Positions 9,072 through 19,136 of a DNA stretch of 22,824 nt are shown in pieces. Positions within the stretch are counted from its first letter, which is position 1. The number at the start of each line of letters is the position of its first letter. The notes below the pieces were generated by a model, which did no database searches, was not told where the DNA came from, and saw nothing but the letters and a program-made list of their open reading frames with translations. Source of the DNA: Lingula anatina. Lineage: Eukaryota > Brachiopoda > Lingulata > Lingulida > Lingulidae. Position numbers and translations under genes: made by a program. Location: assembly GCF_001039355.2 (NCBI RefSeq), contig NW_019775513.1, positions 237,612 to 260,435 on the forward strand, read 5' to 3'.

Positions 9072-9110
9072 GTACTGCCAGCGCCTACGCTGGTGGTACA
9101 ATTAAGCTAG
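9072..9110 (+). mobile_element. Third hairpin-plus-CTAG terminus, Helitron-like
   Basis: A compound hairpin, GTAC-tg-CCAGCG-ccta-CGCTGG-tg-GTAC (9072-9099), is followed by a short spacer and CTAG (9107-9110), with T next. The word ctggtggtacaat is shared with the termini at 4649 and 7215, in opposite orientation. The hairpin sequence differs, so this is a related but distinct family at best. Confidence 0.45.
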
Positions 9111-9409
9111 TTATTCCATTATTACCATATCAAAGTCACTCAAATCTGTTTTGTATATTTCCATGCTCCTTGTGCCGCGCATCCAGTTTGAAAAGGTGTC
9201 AACTGTTTTTACTCTCTGGTTGATAGACTTCTTTTCTACAAAAAATGGAATGATAAAATTAGAGCTTTTTTAACCCTTTTAATCAAAAATATGTAGATTA
9301 TGTACTGTAAATAAGGGATCGAATTAAAAACAACAGAAATGCATAATCCAAATATTAAGGATTAACAAAATTTACATACAAAGGATTTAGCCTTTCCCTG
9401 CTTTCTTAC

Positions 9410-9443
9410 CTCGAAAAGGACAGATGAACTGGCAAACCCAAAC
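9410..9443 (-). CDS. Candidate 34-base micro-exon of the vWA/MIB_HERC2 gene
   Basis: The minus-strand acceptor (ctctttgtag) and donor (TTCGAG/gtaaga) are both strong. In the frame that joins to the next exon at 6927 it reads FGFASSSVLFE and then GEMYQ. It cannot follow the exon at 9772-9870 in the same phase. That exon joins to 6732-6927 in frame without it. It may be alternatively spliced, belong after an unseen exon, or be chance. Confidence 0.35.
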
Positions 9444-9771
9444 CTACAAAGAGATTCCAGATAAGTTTACCATTTATGTTATATGTTTTCGTTAAAATTT
9501 ATACATCTATTTGAACTAAATGTTCACTTACCATTTGAAACTGAAGTGATATAAATTATGTTGTACGTAGAAAAAAATTTAATGACCCATCCAACAGTAT
9601 ATATTACTAAAGCCTTACTACAAATGACTTTGTTAAGATAACTTTGTTAAGATGTTTCTAAGTAGCTCAAACAGTATACGTAGCAGTTTGTCTTGCTTAT
9701 AGTTACAGCTAAACATTTATGTTTTGGTTAAAATCAATCAATTATTCTCAAAAAGATTGATAATCTCCCAC

Positions 9772-9870
9772 CAGTCGTCTGTAGTATCCACCCAGGCGGC
9801 GGACATCAAGTTCGTCATCTGCTCTGTAGAACTTCCCTTTTCCAATATTTGCAGCGTTCTCTAGAAACAC
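9772..9870 (-). CDS. Internal exon: end of a von Willebrand factor A (vWA) domain
   Basis: The minus-strand acceptor is ttgtatcttcag and the donor is CGACTG/gtggga. The exon has 33 codons, with phase 0 at both ends. The peptide VFLENAANIGKGKFYRADDE followed by LDVRRLGGYYRRL matches the last helices and strand of vWA domains, where a glycine-rich GGKFYxAxD element follows the IGxG strand. It joins the exon at 10121-10222 without a phase break. vWA domains bind protein partners, often through a metal site. The metal-site N-terminal half is not in the recognised exons. Confidence 0.8.
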
Positions 9871-10120
9871 CTGAAGATACAATGGATCTTATCTGATCAA
9901 GGAGAATGTTGCGTTTTTATTTTAAGTATCAGGAAAGTTTAGTCAATTCTTTCCTTTATAATCATTATCCTGCTCAGGAAATAAATGCTACTGGTACATT
10001 TTATAACATATTCATATCAAATAGGCCAGCTTGTATGAAAAAATATAAGTTTTGTGGATTCTTGGTTTAAATCCGAATTAAAAGAAAGAATAAACAACTT
10101 AAAACATCCTTTATGCCTAC

Positions 10121-10222
10121 CCTGTCACAGTCTTTACCACATCCAATAAAATTTATCCTAGGTTGGAGTGCCACAGGTTCATTAAATGGATGCTGGATAG
10201 CGGCCATCACTTTATGTTTACT
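10121..10222 (-). CDS. Internal exon: vWA domain, IGCG strand
   Basis: The minus-strand acceptor is gtctgtcttcag and the donor is GACAGG/gtaggc. The exon has 34 codons and is phase 0 throughout. It contains HKVMAAIQHPFNE and RINFIGCGKDCDR. The INFIGCG strand followed by D is a standard vWA feature. Together with 9772-9870 it forms the C-terminal third of the domain. The surrounding longer open frame (10067-10360) is partly intron. Confidence 0.78.
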
Positions 10223-10629
10223 CTGAAGACAGACATAATATACCCATATAGCAACAGTGAAAATACTCTGCCTCCTTTGAAACTGTTTGATAGATGGTTG
10301 GCAAATGACCATGGACTCACTAATAAAGCCATTGTTAGAAACAGATGCTAAACAATTCATGAAATATCCATTATTCCAACCCTACACATTACAATGTATC
10401 TATATCACCTTTTCAGCACTGATTCAAAATACAGTGAAAAACAATAAATCCATGGGTTCTGATTAATGTCATATTCCTAACCCTAAAAGTTTTAGCCCAC
10501 TGTGTAACACGCCAGAGAGTTGGCTTCCAATTCATTTGTACAGGTAAACCTCACTCTAAATTTTGTCCTACTTAGGTGAGGCTAATCCTAACCATTATAC
10601 ATGGAGGGCAGACTTTTTGTAATGCTGAC

Positions 10630-10696
10630 CCTCAGTTTCGTTTCGCCAGCTTCTTGGACTATTGGTAGTAGAGCTCCTCTAAGTACCAATTTAAAG
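10630..10696 (-). CDS. Possible upstream exon of the same gene
   Basis: A minus-strand acceptor (tctttagatttcag) is followed by one base and 22 open codons, starting FKLVLRGALLPIVQEAG. A weak donor (CTGAGG/gtcagc) would join in phase to the exon at 10222. An ALLPIVQEAG-type helix is plausible in a vWA fold, but the match is loose and the donor is poor. The first exon and the DxSxS metal motif were not found. Confidence 0.3.
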
Positions 10697-11147
10697 CTGA
10701 AATCTAAAGAAAATGACAAAGTAATTCCAGTTGAAAATTAATTATAAAAATACCTATTTCTACTACAGGTAATGGATTAAGTCAGTGGTCAACGCACCAC
10801 TAACGCGTTGGGTGATTAAAAAATTCGTCTAATACCTAACTACGCCCCCTTTTTATGAATGGTCGCCGTGGGAAGAAGACAATGCGACCATAAGTAATTA
10901 ACGCATCGGCATTAAGGTTTAACAATGATGTTTTTCTCAAGCCAGCACGTAGCGCGAGCCTTGTCAAAATAAGCTGTTGAAGCCGCAGCGGGATGCCAAC
11001 ACCACTTTATCTTTGGTTGTTATGTAATCCGGTAAACGACGCGTGGCTCGTTGAATCAGCTAATAAGATTGCGTCACTTAATTATAACCTTGTGGAACGT
11101 ACTTGCATCATATATCTTGCTAGACAACTTGATTGACTTATTTCATT
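10697..11147. promoter_or_regulatory. Possible shared upstream region between divergent genes
   Basis: This gap separates the most upstream minus-strand exon candidate from a plus-strand ATG at 11148. It is locally richer in CG dinucleotides (cgcgttg, gacgcgtgg) than its surroundings. No TATA box or named site is claimed. It would be a head-to-head promoter only if both flanking models are right. Confidence 0.2.
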
Positions 11148-11261
11148 ATGGATTTGCCGAGCATTACTATAATTTTACGTGAACAGTTTAGCGGGCGATC
11201 TCGACAGTGGGACTCTCACATTGCAGGGCATGACTCGCGTATATGCACAGAGTCTGCTTGA
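11148..11261 (+). CDS. Possible first coding exon, unknown product
   Basis: The ATG has A at -3 and G at +4, and 38 codons run to TGA, starting MDLPSITIILREQFSG. A donor-like C/gtatat at 11239 would join in phase to an acceptor (ttgaatttcag) at 11582. The frame after it reads YKYGYKGNSDDVGLHAL and stays open to about 11750. I do not recognise the product. Both the exon and the junction are weakly supported. Confidence 0.3.
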   Translation: MDLPSITIILREQFSGRSRQWDSHIAGHDSRICTESA

Positions 11262-13089
11262 TATGAATATACTACATGTAATGCTGCTGTGGTTTAATAT
11301 GTTCTTTAAAACGTCATGTTACACTGTTAACATCTTTTCACTCCATTCACAGAAAATTTATTTTCAAAACAATAACTACATTCCGCGTCGAGTCGACTTT
11401 GAGCACGCGGCTGATATTTCATTGCCGCCATTTTTTACATGTGCAAGCAACAATATATCGAACGCGCTAACTTCATTGCGACAAAAAAGTCGTTATAGCT
11501 TTTAGATAGAACTGTTAAAAGTTCTTATTCACCTCAGTGCCCTTTTTTATACTTTACACTTTTATATCTTATTGAATTTCAGGTTACAAGTACGGTTACA
11601 AAGGTAATTCAGACGATGTAGGCCTACATGCCTTATCCGACGACAATGTTAATTTATTAGTTTGTTTGCGGTCATTTTTATGTTGCCATGTTGCTCACTA
11701 TTTTTGTTTTAATGTTTCATCTAAAAGTCAACTTAAATTTTATAACCATTAATTGCATGGAATCAACATTTGTTCGGTTAGACTATCAAACTAAATTGGA
11801 CTTTAAAGAAACAAGTTAAAACTTTGAAAAAGTTAAACTTTTAAATTGTGGAAAAGGGTCAAGCGTTCCAAAGTAACACGTACCAGTATCAGCATTCTTC
11901 AACAAAAAAGTTAGAAACAATAGTATCTGCAGTGCAGTAAAATTTGAAAGAAAGACAGAAGACAAAGGCTACTCTCACATCAGGTTTTCTCCCTGTCATT
12001 ATTTTATGTAAGGAGTACGCTAGTCCTCTGGTTTTCTCTCCTACATTTTTTTTATCACTACATTCCTATTTCACCTACAGGTGTTATTATAATATCTCTT
12101 AAATAATAATAAAGCAAAAATGAGTATAATATAGCATAGTTTTGTGAAGGGATCACTATAACATATTTTTTCTTACGACGGGACTGAACCCGATCTCAAT
12201 CAACAGCCTACAAAGCACATATCAACATCTCAACATTCCATTTGAGAAAGTTCATTTCGAAAAAAGTATTTGTACAAATTCCGAGTGTTGGTAGTGAGTG
12301 CTTTCAATCTTTAGGTTGATCTTTGAAATAAAATTACATAAACTGTGATAATTTTAAGCCTTCCAGCAGGATTTGTTATATGCGTGCTAATGTCTCTGTC
12401 CTTATCGGTATTCATCGGACATACCTCAGCAGACAATGGAAGAGGAAGTGACAAAAGAGTAGGAAACTAACAATGCTGTCATGAGCCAGCACTATTGTCC
12501 CTGAAATAAAGACAGGCGATGGTTATCTGTAACTACCTCTGGTTGAAGGGAATGAGGTGAGAAATCGACCACTAATTACTGTGGCCATAAACTTCGTTAT
12601 TAACCTAATTTGCCTTCTCCACCTAGATCTCGATGCCCAGTCTATCACGATGCAAATATTTACGTCTGTGACCACATGCTGTACACCCGACGTATACCAA
12701 ATAATATACATACATTGCGAACAAATCTATAACAAATATATATAAAAAGGAACTGTCACACGCATGAGATGGACAGTGAATCGTTCAACTATTCGGGAGA
12801 TAAAACCATCTGACTCAACGCACTCCATGACAAAGAACGTTCACACAAAAGAAAATGATAAGATTATAAAAACAATTACAAAACGCCACCCTTACAATAC
12901 ATATCAATACAATTTTGTAATTATTTACCAGGGGGTGAAGGATGCGAACATTCTTTGTATCTATATTTATAACAAATGTTTCACTGCCACCCCCTTACCC
13001 AGTACACACGACAGCTACCGCTCATATTTGTGTAGTGAAGATGGGTGAGATAGCATGTATGAACTGATGCAGAGCTTATTTCTGTTTTA
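11262..13089. other. Gene-poor stretch
   Basis: Apart from the possible second exon from 11583, the only open frames are short, AT-driven and without domains (12523-12745 on both strands, 12764-13048). No repeat structure was noticed by eye. Confidence 0.45.
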
Positions 13090-13165
13090 GGAAAGTGATC
13101 TTCGTTTTGTACTGCATTTTGTACTGTTTACTAAACTAGTAATTAACCAGCGAGGGGTAGGTTAA
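13090..13165 (+). repeat. Direct repeat, copy 1
   Basis: It starts ggaaagtgatct and ends with aactagtaattaaccagcga followed by ggggtaggttaa. It matches 13581-13647 in the same orientation, with an internal length difference of about 9 bases. The 415 bp between the copies carry no recognised gene. Confidence 0.8.
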
Positions 13166-13580
13166 GAGTGCAATTAGCTCGTTAGTAACAAAGGACTGCA
13201 ACTCTTGTTTACGCGCCAGGGCGGCTACGACTTTTATCAACTTGTGTCGCTGAAAATAATCAAAACAAAGTCTAGCAACACACGCAGAATGTTTGACTTT
13301 GATGTGGAAGGGCAGACTTTCCTGAAGCAAGTTAAGTGTTGGAAGTTTCTACGACGACTCATATATTTAAGAGACACGAATGAAACCGCTATATCCCGGA
13401 TGTAATGAACAAAAGCTGACTGGTGGGGCAAGACATGTTAACACATTTTTTAGAAAAAGTGCATATAAACTTCATGAGCTACGCAAAACCTAAGCTATGC
13501 CCATACACAAGTTAAAATCAACCACCCTTTACATAAACCCCGCCAGCAAAGCTGTTGATACACGTATTAGTGCGGTTTCA

Positions 13581-13647
13581 GGAAAGTGATCTACTGCGTT
13601 TTGTGATGTTAAGTAAACTAGTAATTAACCAGCGAGGGGTAGGTTAA
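13581..13647 (+). repeat. Direct repeat, copy 2
   Basis: Second copy of the repeat at 13090-13165. The 3' half is identical over more than 30 bases and the middle is diverged. The pair could be short terminal direct repeats of a small element or a local duplication. No TG..CA ends or target duplication were identified. Confidence 0.8.
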
Positions 13648-13969
13648 CGATCAGGGGCGTAACCTGACATTTTAGAATTGTAAGCACAGATTTTACAAAA
13701 TTCCCAGGTACGGTTAAATGTAAATTTAGAATAAATTAAATTCGCCAAATATCATAGCTCAGTTTTCACCAGTAATAAAATCATCAGTTAAAATTAAATA
13801 CATTGTGGCTATTCAATTAAGTTCCATTACATCATTTCACCCAGAACCAAGCCTTTTTTCTGGGATTGAGATACAGGCTGTCAAAAATGGGTTGGGAGTG
13901 TGATGAAGTGAAAAAATATTTTATAGAATAATAAATTTCAATGGGAAGGGAGGGTTAATAACAATCGAT

Positions 13970-14290
13970 AACGATCTGCCGCTGACACTCTTTTGCGAAC
14001 CAATTCCCATGAATGAATATGAAAATTGCCTTTTCGTCTCGCTTAGATCGAGAACGATCTCCGGCTGACGATCTTCCACAAATGGAAGCTATTGAACGGA
14101 TATAAAAATAGCATTATCGTTTCGCTCGGAATGCAAACGATCTCCCGCTGACGATACGAAACTTGCGTTCTCGTCTTGCTCTTTGGCTAACGAAGTATTT
14201 TTAGAATATATGAAAATTGCCTCCTTGTCTTTTCGGATTGCAAACGATCTCGCACTGAAAATTTGAAAATTGCCTTTTTGTCTATCAGCT
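13970..14290. repeat. Degenerate tandem repeat, about 83-bp unit, four copies
   Basis: The core aacgatct-n-ccgctgac recurs at 13970, 14053, 14136 and 14243 (spacing 83, 83, 107). Most units also carry aaaattgcctttt followed by cgtctcgct. Arms between the cores are diverged. On the minus strand part of the array is open (14089-14337), and related peptides recur (RKDKEAIFI, ERNDNAIFIS). That is a consequence of the repeat and not evidence for a gene. Confidence 0.75.
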
Positions 14291-14344
14291 TTGCCAGGTG
14301 CCGTATGTATGGAGGTCCGGAAGGTGTCCCCTTTCATAATTTGG

Positions 14345-15540
14345 CAGTTTGTGTGTCATACGAATAATTAAAATGACTGCAATCTTATAACCCTACTGCG
14401 GTGTATCATGGTGTACGACTAGACAAATTATGAAAATTTATGCAGTTGTGATACATACACTATTTATTTCAAAATTGAAATTTAATACCTTGACAATGAT
14501 AATTATAACTGTTAAATTTCTTAATTTTATAGTGCATCAAATTGAATAAACGCGAGTCGGGAAAGATAGTGCATGATTTTTACTAGCGTGTTTCGCAAAA
14601 GCAAAATGTTCATCATTTGAAATGTAAAAAAAAGTATTATAAAAGGTGGGATTATTCAAGGACTTTCAGTTATTATCTTTTTCTTCGTGGTTATTCAACA
14701 GTATAAAACAATTTGAGAGCATTTAACTTGAGAAATACGCGACGCGATTCGCGGGCTGCTATTGTTCTGACCCACAAAGGCCAGTATTTTCATCCCGCTC
14801 ACCCCATCGGGTTTATCACCCTGTTTATCTAAATGTAAGGGCAGGAGTAGTTTTCTATTGGTGATGGTGTCCTGCTCACAGTGGGTGGCTAAAAGCGAGC
14901 TGAGGAAATTTAGGCCGAGTTAGAGTAGTATTTATCGCTGCTGGGTCCCAACGGCTTAAGGTTTAATTCCCTATAATTAACGCACCGATAATAGTCGTTT
15001 AACTACCATAAGGATTATAAACCAAGGCTATTAAAGTGTCTTTGAAATTAATCCTGTAGCTGTATCTAACAACACAAAACCTATAGTCAGTTGCTCCATT
15101 CCAAGGCTAATGTCCCAAACTTAACATAAATATATTTGTAACTGTGGCATGTTTCTGTGTGAACTGTCTGGTACAGTCTGAGTAGTGTTAATAACATGTG
15201 ACTTGTTACTCGAGTAGTGTTATCAAATAGAAGCTGATGAGGAAAAGCAGATTTTAGAGTTGGGTCATTCGAAGGCTCTTTCGCTTTCCTTGATGCAAGC
15301 AGAGAATGTTTATAATTCCCTCCCACCCACCCAATTTTGAAGGATTTTTCCTTAATCAATTAAAAAATTGTTATAAGTTTGTTTGCTTAAATAAATATAT
15401 TTTATAAATAAATATGCAATATGACAAGTTTTACTCTTAAAAGATTTGAAAGAATAGAGATATTAGTTTTAGTTTTAGTTCAAGCTTGTTAGTGTTTTGT
15501 TTCATAACTTAACTTGTTTGTAAACTGTTTCAATTTTTCA
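14345..15540. other. Gene-poor AT-rich stretch
   Basis: No supported exon or clear repeat. The frame at 15087-15359 on the minus strand shows no domain or splice context. An acceptor-like tttttcag precedes a 17-codon open run at 15543-15596, which is too short to call. Confidence 0.45.
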
Positions 15541-15594
15541 GTTCAGATCCTGGTTATAAAGGACAGCAGAAGATAAAGCAAGATGGAGTTTTCT

Positions 15595-15610
15595 AAAAAA
15601 AAAAAAAAAA
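15595..15610 (+). repeat. Poly-A tract
   Basis: Sixteen consecutive A residues. They could be a retroposed tail or a simple homopolymer. No SINE promoter boxes were seen upstream. Confidence 0.8.
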
Positions 15611-15788
15611 CAAGGCAGTAAAGCTGTCAAATGTACAGACAAAAAACAGAAAGTAAAAAGCAGAAAATAGGATACTGTTAATTCTGATGCACTTATGTAT
15701 TATGCTTAACTGCATAGCCAAAATCAAATTTTAATTCTGCGCAACAGTGGATTAGGATGAAAGTAAAATGTGTAACAAGCATTAGACC

Positions 15789-15996
15789 GAGTTCCCATAC
15801 TTAGATCAATCTACAAGGAACAATCCAACTCGGAGGGGTTTCTCACTAAATTGCTTTCAGCTTAAGCGGCTTAGGATTCTGGCATGTCAGTTTCAGTAGG
15901 ACAGCTAGGCCACTTACATTGATTGCAATTTAGCGAGAATTCCCTTGGAGATAGATCGACTCACAGTAAGCGTGACAGGGTCTGGAAATGGTCCCT
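15789..15996. mobile_element. Palindromic MITE, copy 2
   Basis: The left end gagttcccatacttagatca corresponds to the reverse complement of the right end of the element at 6001-6222. The right end reads aaatggtccct, the inverse of agggaccattt. Internal marks tctcactaaatt and gatagatcgact are shared. It is inserted in the opposite orientation to copy 1 and is more diverged. Confidence 0.65.
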
Positions 15997-16094
15997 TAAG
16001 GCTTCAGGCTGATAAGAGTTGAAGTTCATACTAAGAAAATGCCAGAATGAGAATTAGTGAAAATTTCACAAAAAAATTGCTTTGACTCAATAAA

Positions 16095-16132
16095 ATAATA
16101 ATAATAACAATTATATATATATATATATATAT
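16095..16132 (+). repeat. Microsatellite (ATA)n then (TA)n
   Basis: About four ATA triplets are followed by roughly ten TA dinucleotides. This is ordinary simple-sequence DNA. Confidence 0.9.
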
Positions 16133-16249
16133 AATTTAATAGAGCTGTTTTTCTAATTTGGGCTGTATGTCCTAAGAATCATTCTTGTAAGTTAAAAAAA
16201 TACAGAAAATGTTACGAAGTAACAGTACAGGGCTCCTTGAAAAATGACA

Positions 16250-18060
16250 GGGCACTTTGAAAAATGAAAAATTAAAAAAGGAAAAATTACAAAAATATTC
16301 CACTAAAGCTGCCAATCAGTCTAGCTATATTACCATGATATGAATCATCCAACTTGAGTTTAAACAGTGTAAACAACTCACAGAAATATAATATATTTTG
16401 TTTTACTACAAAAAGGGCAGTCATAGCTATTATTCTGATATCTGAACTTGTCATCAGACCATATGACCTCCATAGATGGCTATACTCTTCAATAATCCCT
16501 TAAGAGATTATAACAAGAAAAAAATTCATTTCTTTTTGCCAAAACAAACAGTTATTATCCCTTTAACTGCAAATTCAAGTTGCAAATATTGCACAACAGG
16601 TAGTTTCAATAAAAGTGAACTGTTACATGCCCTTGGGAGTTATAAGTCCCACAATGAAAATACTAATATGTAAAAGATTAAAATTTCACAGAAATGTATA
16701 ACAGAATAGCATGGTCAATAAGATTGCAGTTTCAGGACCATATGTGAGAGTTCAAATTCACATAATGAAAATCCCAATATGTGAAAAATGATGACAGTGC
16801 ATAAAATAATATTACACAATGTTTAAAGACATAAAAACCAACACAACTGCTAATGTGGAAATGCAGAAAATGCACAGTGATTCTGGTGGATGGAAGTTAA
16901 AAGTGACATCTTGAAGATGCTAGTGTTGAAAAATATTTAAAAAAACAAATGTAATATAAAACTTAACAAAAAATTCCAATAAAGCTGCTATTCAAACTTT
17001 TAATCTAGCTGTATAACTATTAACATGATATGAACAACCCTACTGAGTTTGCGAATAAGAAGGCACTGTTATTCGTCTTTAGCATTAATGTAAGCCTTAC
17101 ACAAAATTTTTCTTTTGTAAACTTATATTCAATATAAAACAACATTCACCTGCATAATTATCATTGACTTCTAATTATGTGACACAGTTAAGAGAGCTAA
17201 ACCTATGGGACTTTACAGGGAAATCTCAACGAGTGTTTTATGTAATCTCATTTAATTGCCAATTAAAAATTGATTACTAATAAGCAAATTACTTTATAGA
17301 ACTTAATTTAATTAGTGATCACCCAAGGGACAATTTCATACTGACCTTTATCCATATACATTTATTGCACCATATAGTACTCTAAAGACTTGCATTGCTT
17401 CCAAAACAGAAAACTATCACACTGATTTTCCAACACAAGCTGCACTTCAGACCTATAAAACTTTTCTGTAAGTTTAAGTATCATAAGTAACATGGTTTAC
17501 CCTTAATCGCTATCCTGGGAGCAGTGTCCAAAATGGGGTTTTCTTCAACTTTCATGAAATATGACATAATGCTTAACAGCATAATGACCATCAATTTATA
17601 ATAATTAAGTAACAGTATAATGGATATTCAGAAAATATCATTAGCAAAATTCTTCAAGCCAATAGAAGTTTAAAGTACGTCACATCTCGAAAATGTCGTT
17701 ATGTGAAAATTTTAATTCTCACAAAAAAGTATATAATTTCCAGAAAAGTTAATTGATAAAACAGGTTTTCCAACTGAAGCTACGTTTTAGTCCTATGCAA
17801 CTTTTCTGTAAGTTTCAGAAAAGTACATGACATGCTTTTCTTTAAATGGTCACTATGGAGGCAGTGCCCAAAATAGGGTTGTCTTCAATTTTGATGTAAC
17901 ATTACATAATGCTTAAAACAGCATAATGCCCATCAATTTTTTTATAAAAAAATAAAAGTATCATGGATATTCAGAAAATGTAATATGGGAAGGTCTTCAA
18001 GGCCATGGAAGTTCAGAGTCACACTTTCAAAATGCCAAAATGAAAACAAGAGATAGCTAT
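16250..18060 (+). repeat. Diffuse tandem family, about 340-bp unit
   Basis: The clearest pair is 17430-17690 with 17770-18030, exactly 340 bases apart at gcagtg(t/c)ccaaaat (17521 and 17861). They share cttttctgtaagttt, cataatgcttaa, gcccatcaattt and ggatattcagaaaat. Older copies appear near 16304 and 16983 (aaagctgc..tctagct..catgatatgaa), 679 bases apart, or twice the unit. Divergence is high. No coding frame of note exists in the region. Confidence 0.65.
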
Positions 18061-18480
18061 ACTGAAATGGGATTATTTCTATTTACAACACCTTTTTTAC
18101 ATTAGGCAAAACAATCAACTAGGAAAATTGTTGACATAGGAAAAATATCAATAGAACAATTTTAAATGTCCAATTGCTGAATGATTGAATCTGACAAACT
18201 GTAAAGATATGAGTTTATTTCCATTTTTGACACTTTATTACACAATACACAATAACAGGTTTACCGTCATTTTTATATAATCAACTAACAATATTGTTAA
18301 GATGCAGAAAATGTCAAAAGAACAACTTAACATATCTAAATTAGTTAAAAAATGAGACTGTTAACATGCCTGAGAATTAAATTTGAAGAAAAAACACTTT
18401 ATTACAAAAAAAGGCATAATTTCACCAAAACTTAAAAGGACACAAAAGAGGATCTTCGCGCCAAAATTGATTTATCCCGA
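18061..18480. other. AT-rich stretch without a gene
   Basis: Words such as cagaaaatgtcaaaagaacaa echo the 340-bp family but no unit boundary can be set. No coding frame is supported. Confidence 0.4.
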
Positions 18481-18481
18481 T

Positions 18482-18547
18482 TTATAGGTTAACAGTACTT
18501 TTCCGCGATTTACCAACCTTTAATCTATCATTCCCGCCACTCGCCAT
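18482..18547 (-). CDS. Short minus-strand frame possibly interrupted by the hAT MITE
   Basis: The frame MASGGNDRLKVGKSRK ends in TAA. If copy 1 of the hAT element and one target duplication are removed, the frame is continuous with an upstream ATG near 18973 (MKMEVVVGKP), giving about 49 codons. No family is recognised and it could be chance. Confidence 0.2.
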   Translation of the reverse strand: MASGGNDRLKVGKSRKSTVNL

Positions 18548-18602
18548 CGCTCTGTAACATTTTTGGAAAATACAATAAAAAGAAAACCTCAGCTTAAGCA
18601 GA

Positions 18603-18953
18603 GGTTTACCAGGGGTAATCCTAGAGAGGGGTGAGAAACGTCCATTGTTCTCGTCAGCGAGGCTGGCTTTTTTCAGGGTATGTACGCACAGACAGAAAAC
18701 TAAGTATTGTGGGAACGTTACTAATGAAGCCACTGGTAGTACTAGTAGATATCAGCCTGTAGTCTTGAACAAGCGCCTCGATGACGAGTGAACAGTTGTC
18801 AAAAACAAAAGACCCAGGTGTGGTAGTTCAACTACTGTTCATGCGTGCCACAACGACCAAACCTAATTGCTCCTCAAGGTCACAAAACAATGTACTGACG
18901 GCTAGGCTCGTCTTAATCATATAAGTAGCGCGTTTCCACCCCCTGGGTTTACC
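18603..18953. mobile_element. hAT-like MITE, copy 1, with target duplication
   Basis: The element spans about 18610-18945. It begins CAGGGGTAATCC and ends CCACCCCCTG. It is flanked by GGTTTACC at 18603-18610 and 18946-18953. The left duplication shares its last C with the element start, best explained by loss of one C. Eight-base target duplications and CAGGG ends fit the hAT superfamily. The body matches 20463-20802 almost base for base. There is no transposase, so it is non-autonomous. Confidence 0.82.
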
Positions 18954-19058
18954 AACAACCACCTCCATTTTCATTATTGAGCTCTCTAGACTTCCGGATA
19001 TCGCGAGATTCTCGTATTGCGACCTAGTTAAAACTAGTTCAAGCTGCCGGGAAAGCAC

Positions 19059-19136
19059 ATGGAACAGGAGGCTGAATTAGTTGAGACTCCATCGAAGAAG
19101 GGAAGAAAGATAACAAAACACCCTTTACAAAAGTAA
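19059..19136 (+). CDS. Short plus-strand frame, unknown
   Basis: Twenty-five codons, starting MEQEAELVETPSKKGRK and ending in TAA. Composition is charged and protein-like. A 19-base word (aaacaccctttacaaaagt) is duplicated in tandem at about 19116 and 19140, over its 3' end. None of its possible donors joins in phase to the exon at 19487. It may be a leader frame or chance. Confidence 0.22.
   Translation: MEQEAELVETPSKKGRKITKHPLQK

Noticed and set aside
12764-13048. 94-codon plus-strand frame
   Set aside because: Lysine-, asparagine- and isoleucine-rich composition typical of AT-rich noise, with no splice sites or domain.
13136-13431. Frames on both strands between the direct repeats
   Set aside because: Some peptide stretches look protein-like, but opposite-strand frames are equally open and the ends fall in the repeat.
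15542-15672. Acceptor followed by SDPGYKGQQKIKQDG, and an overlapping lysine-rich frame across the A16 run
   Set aside because: Very short, two competing frames, and no partner exon in a fitting phase.
18828-19058. 76-codon minus-strand frame
   Set aside because: It begins at a non-ATG codon and its second half is hAT element sequence.
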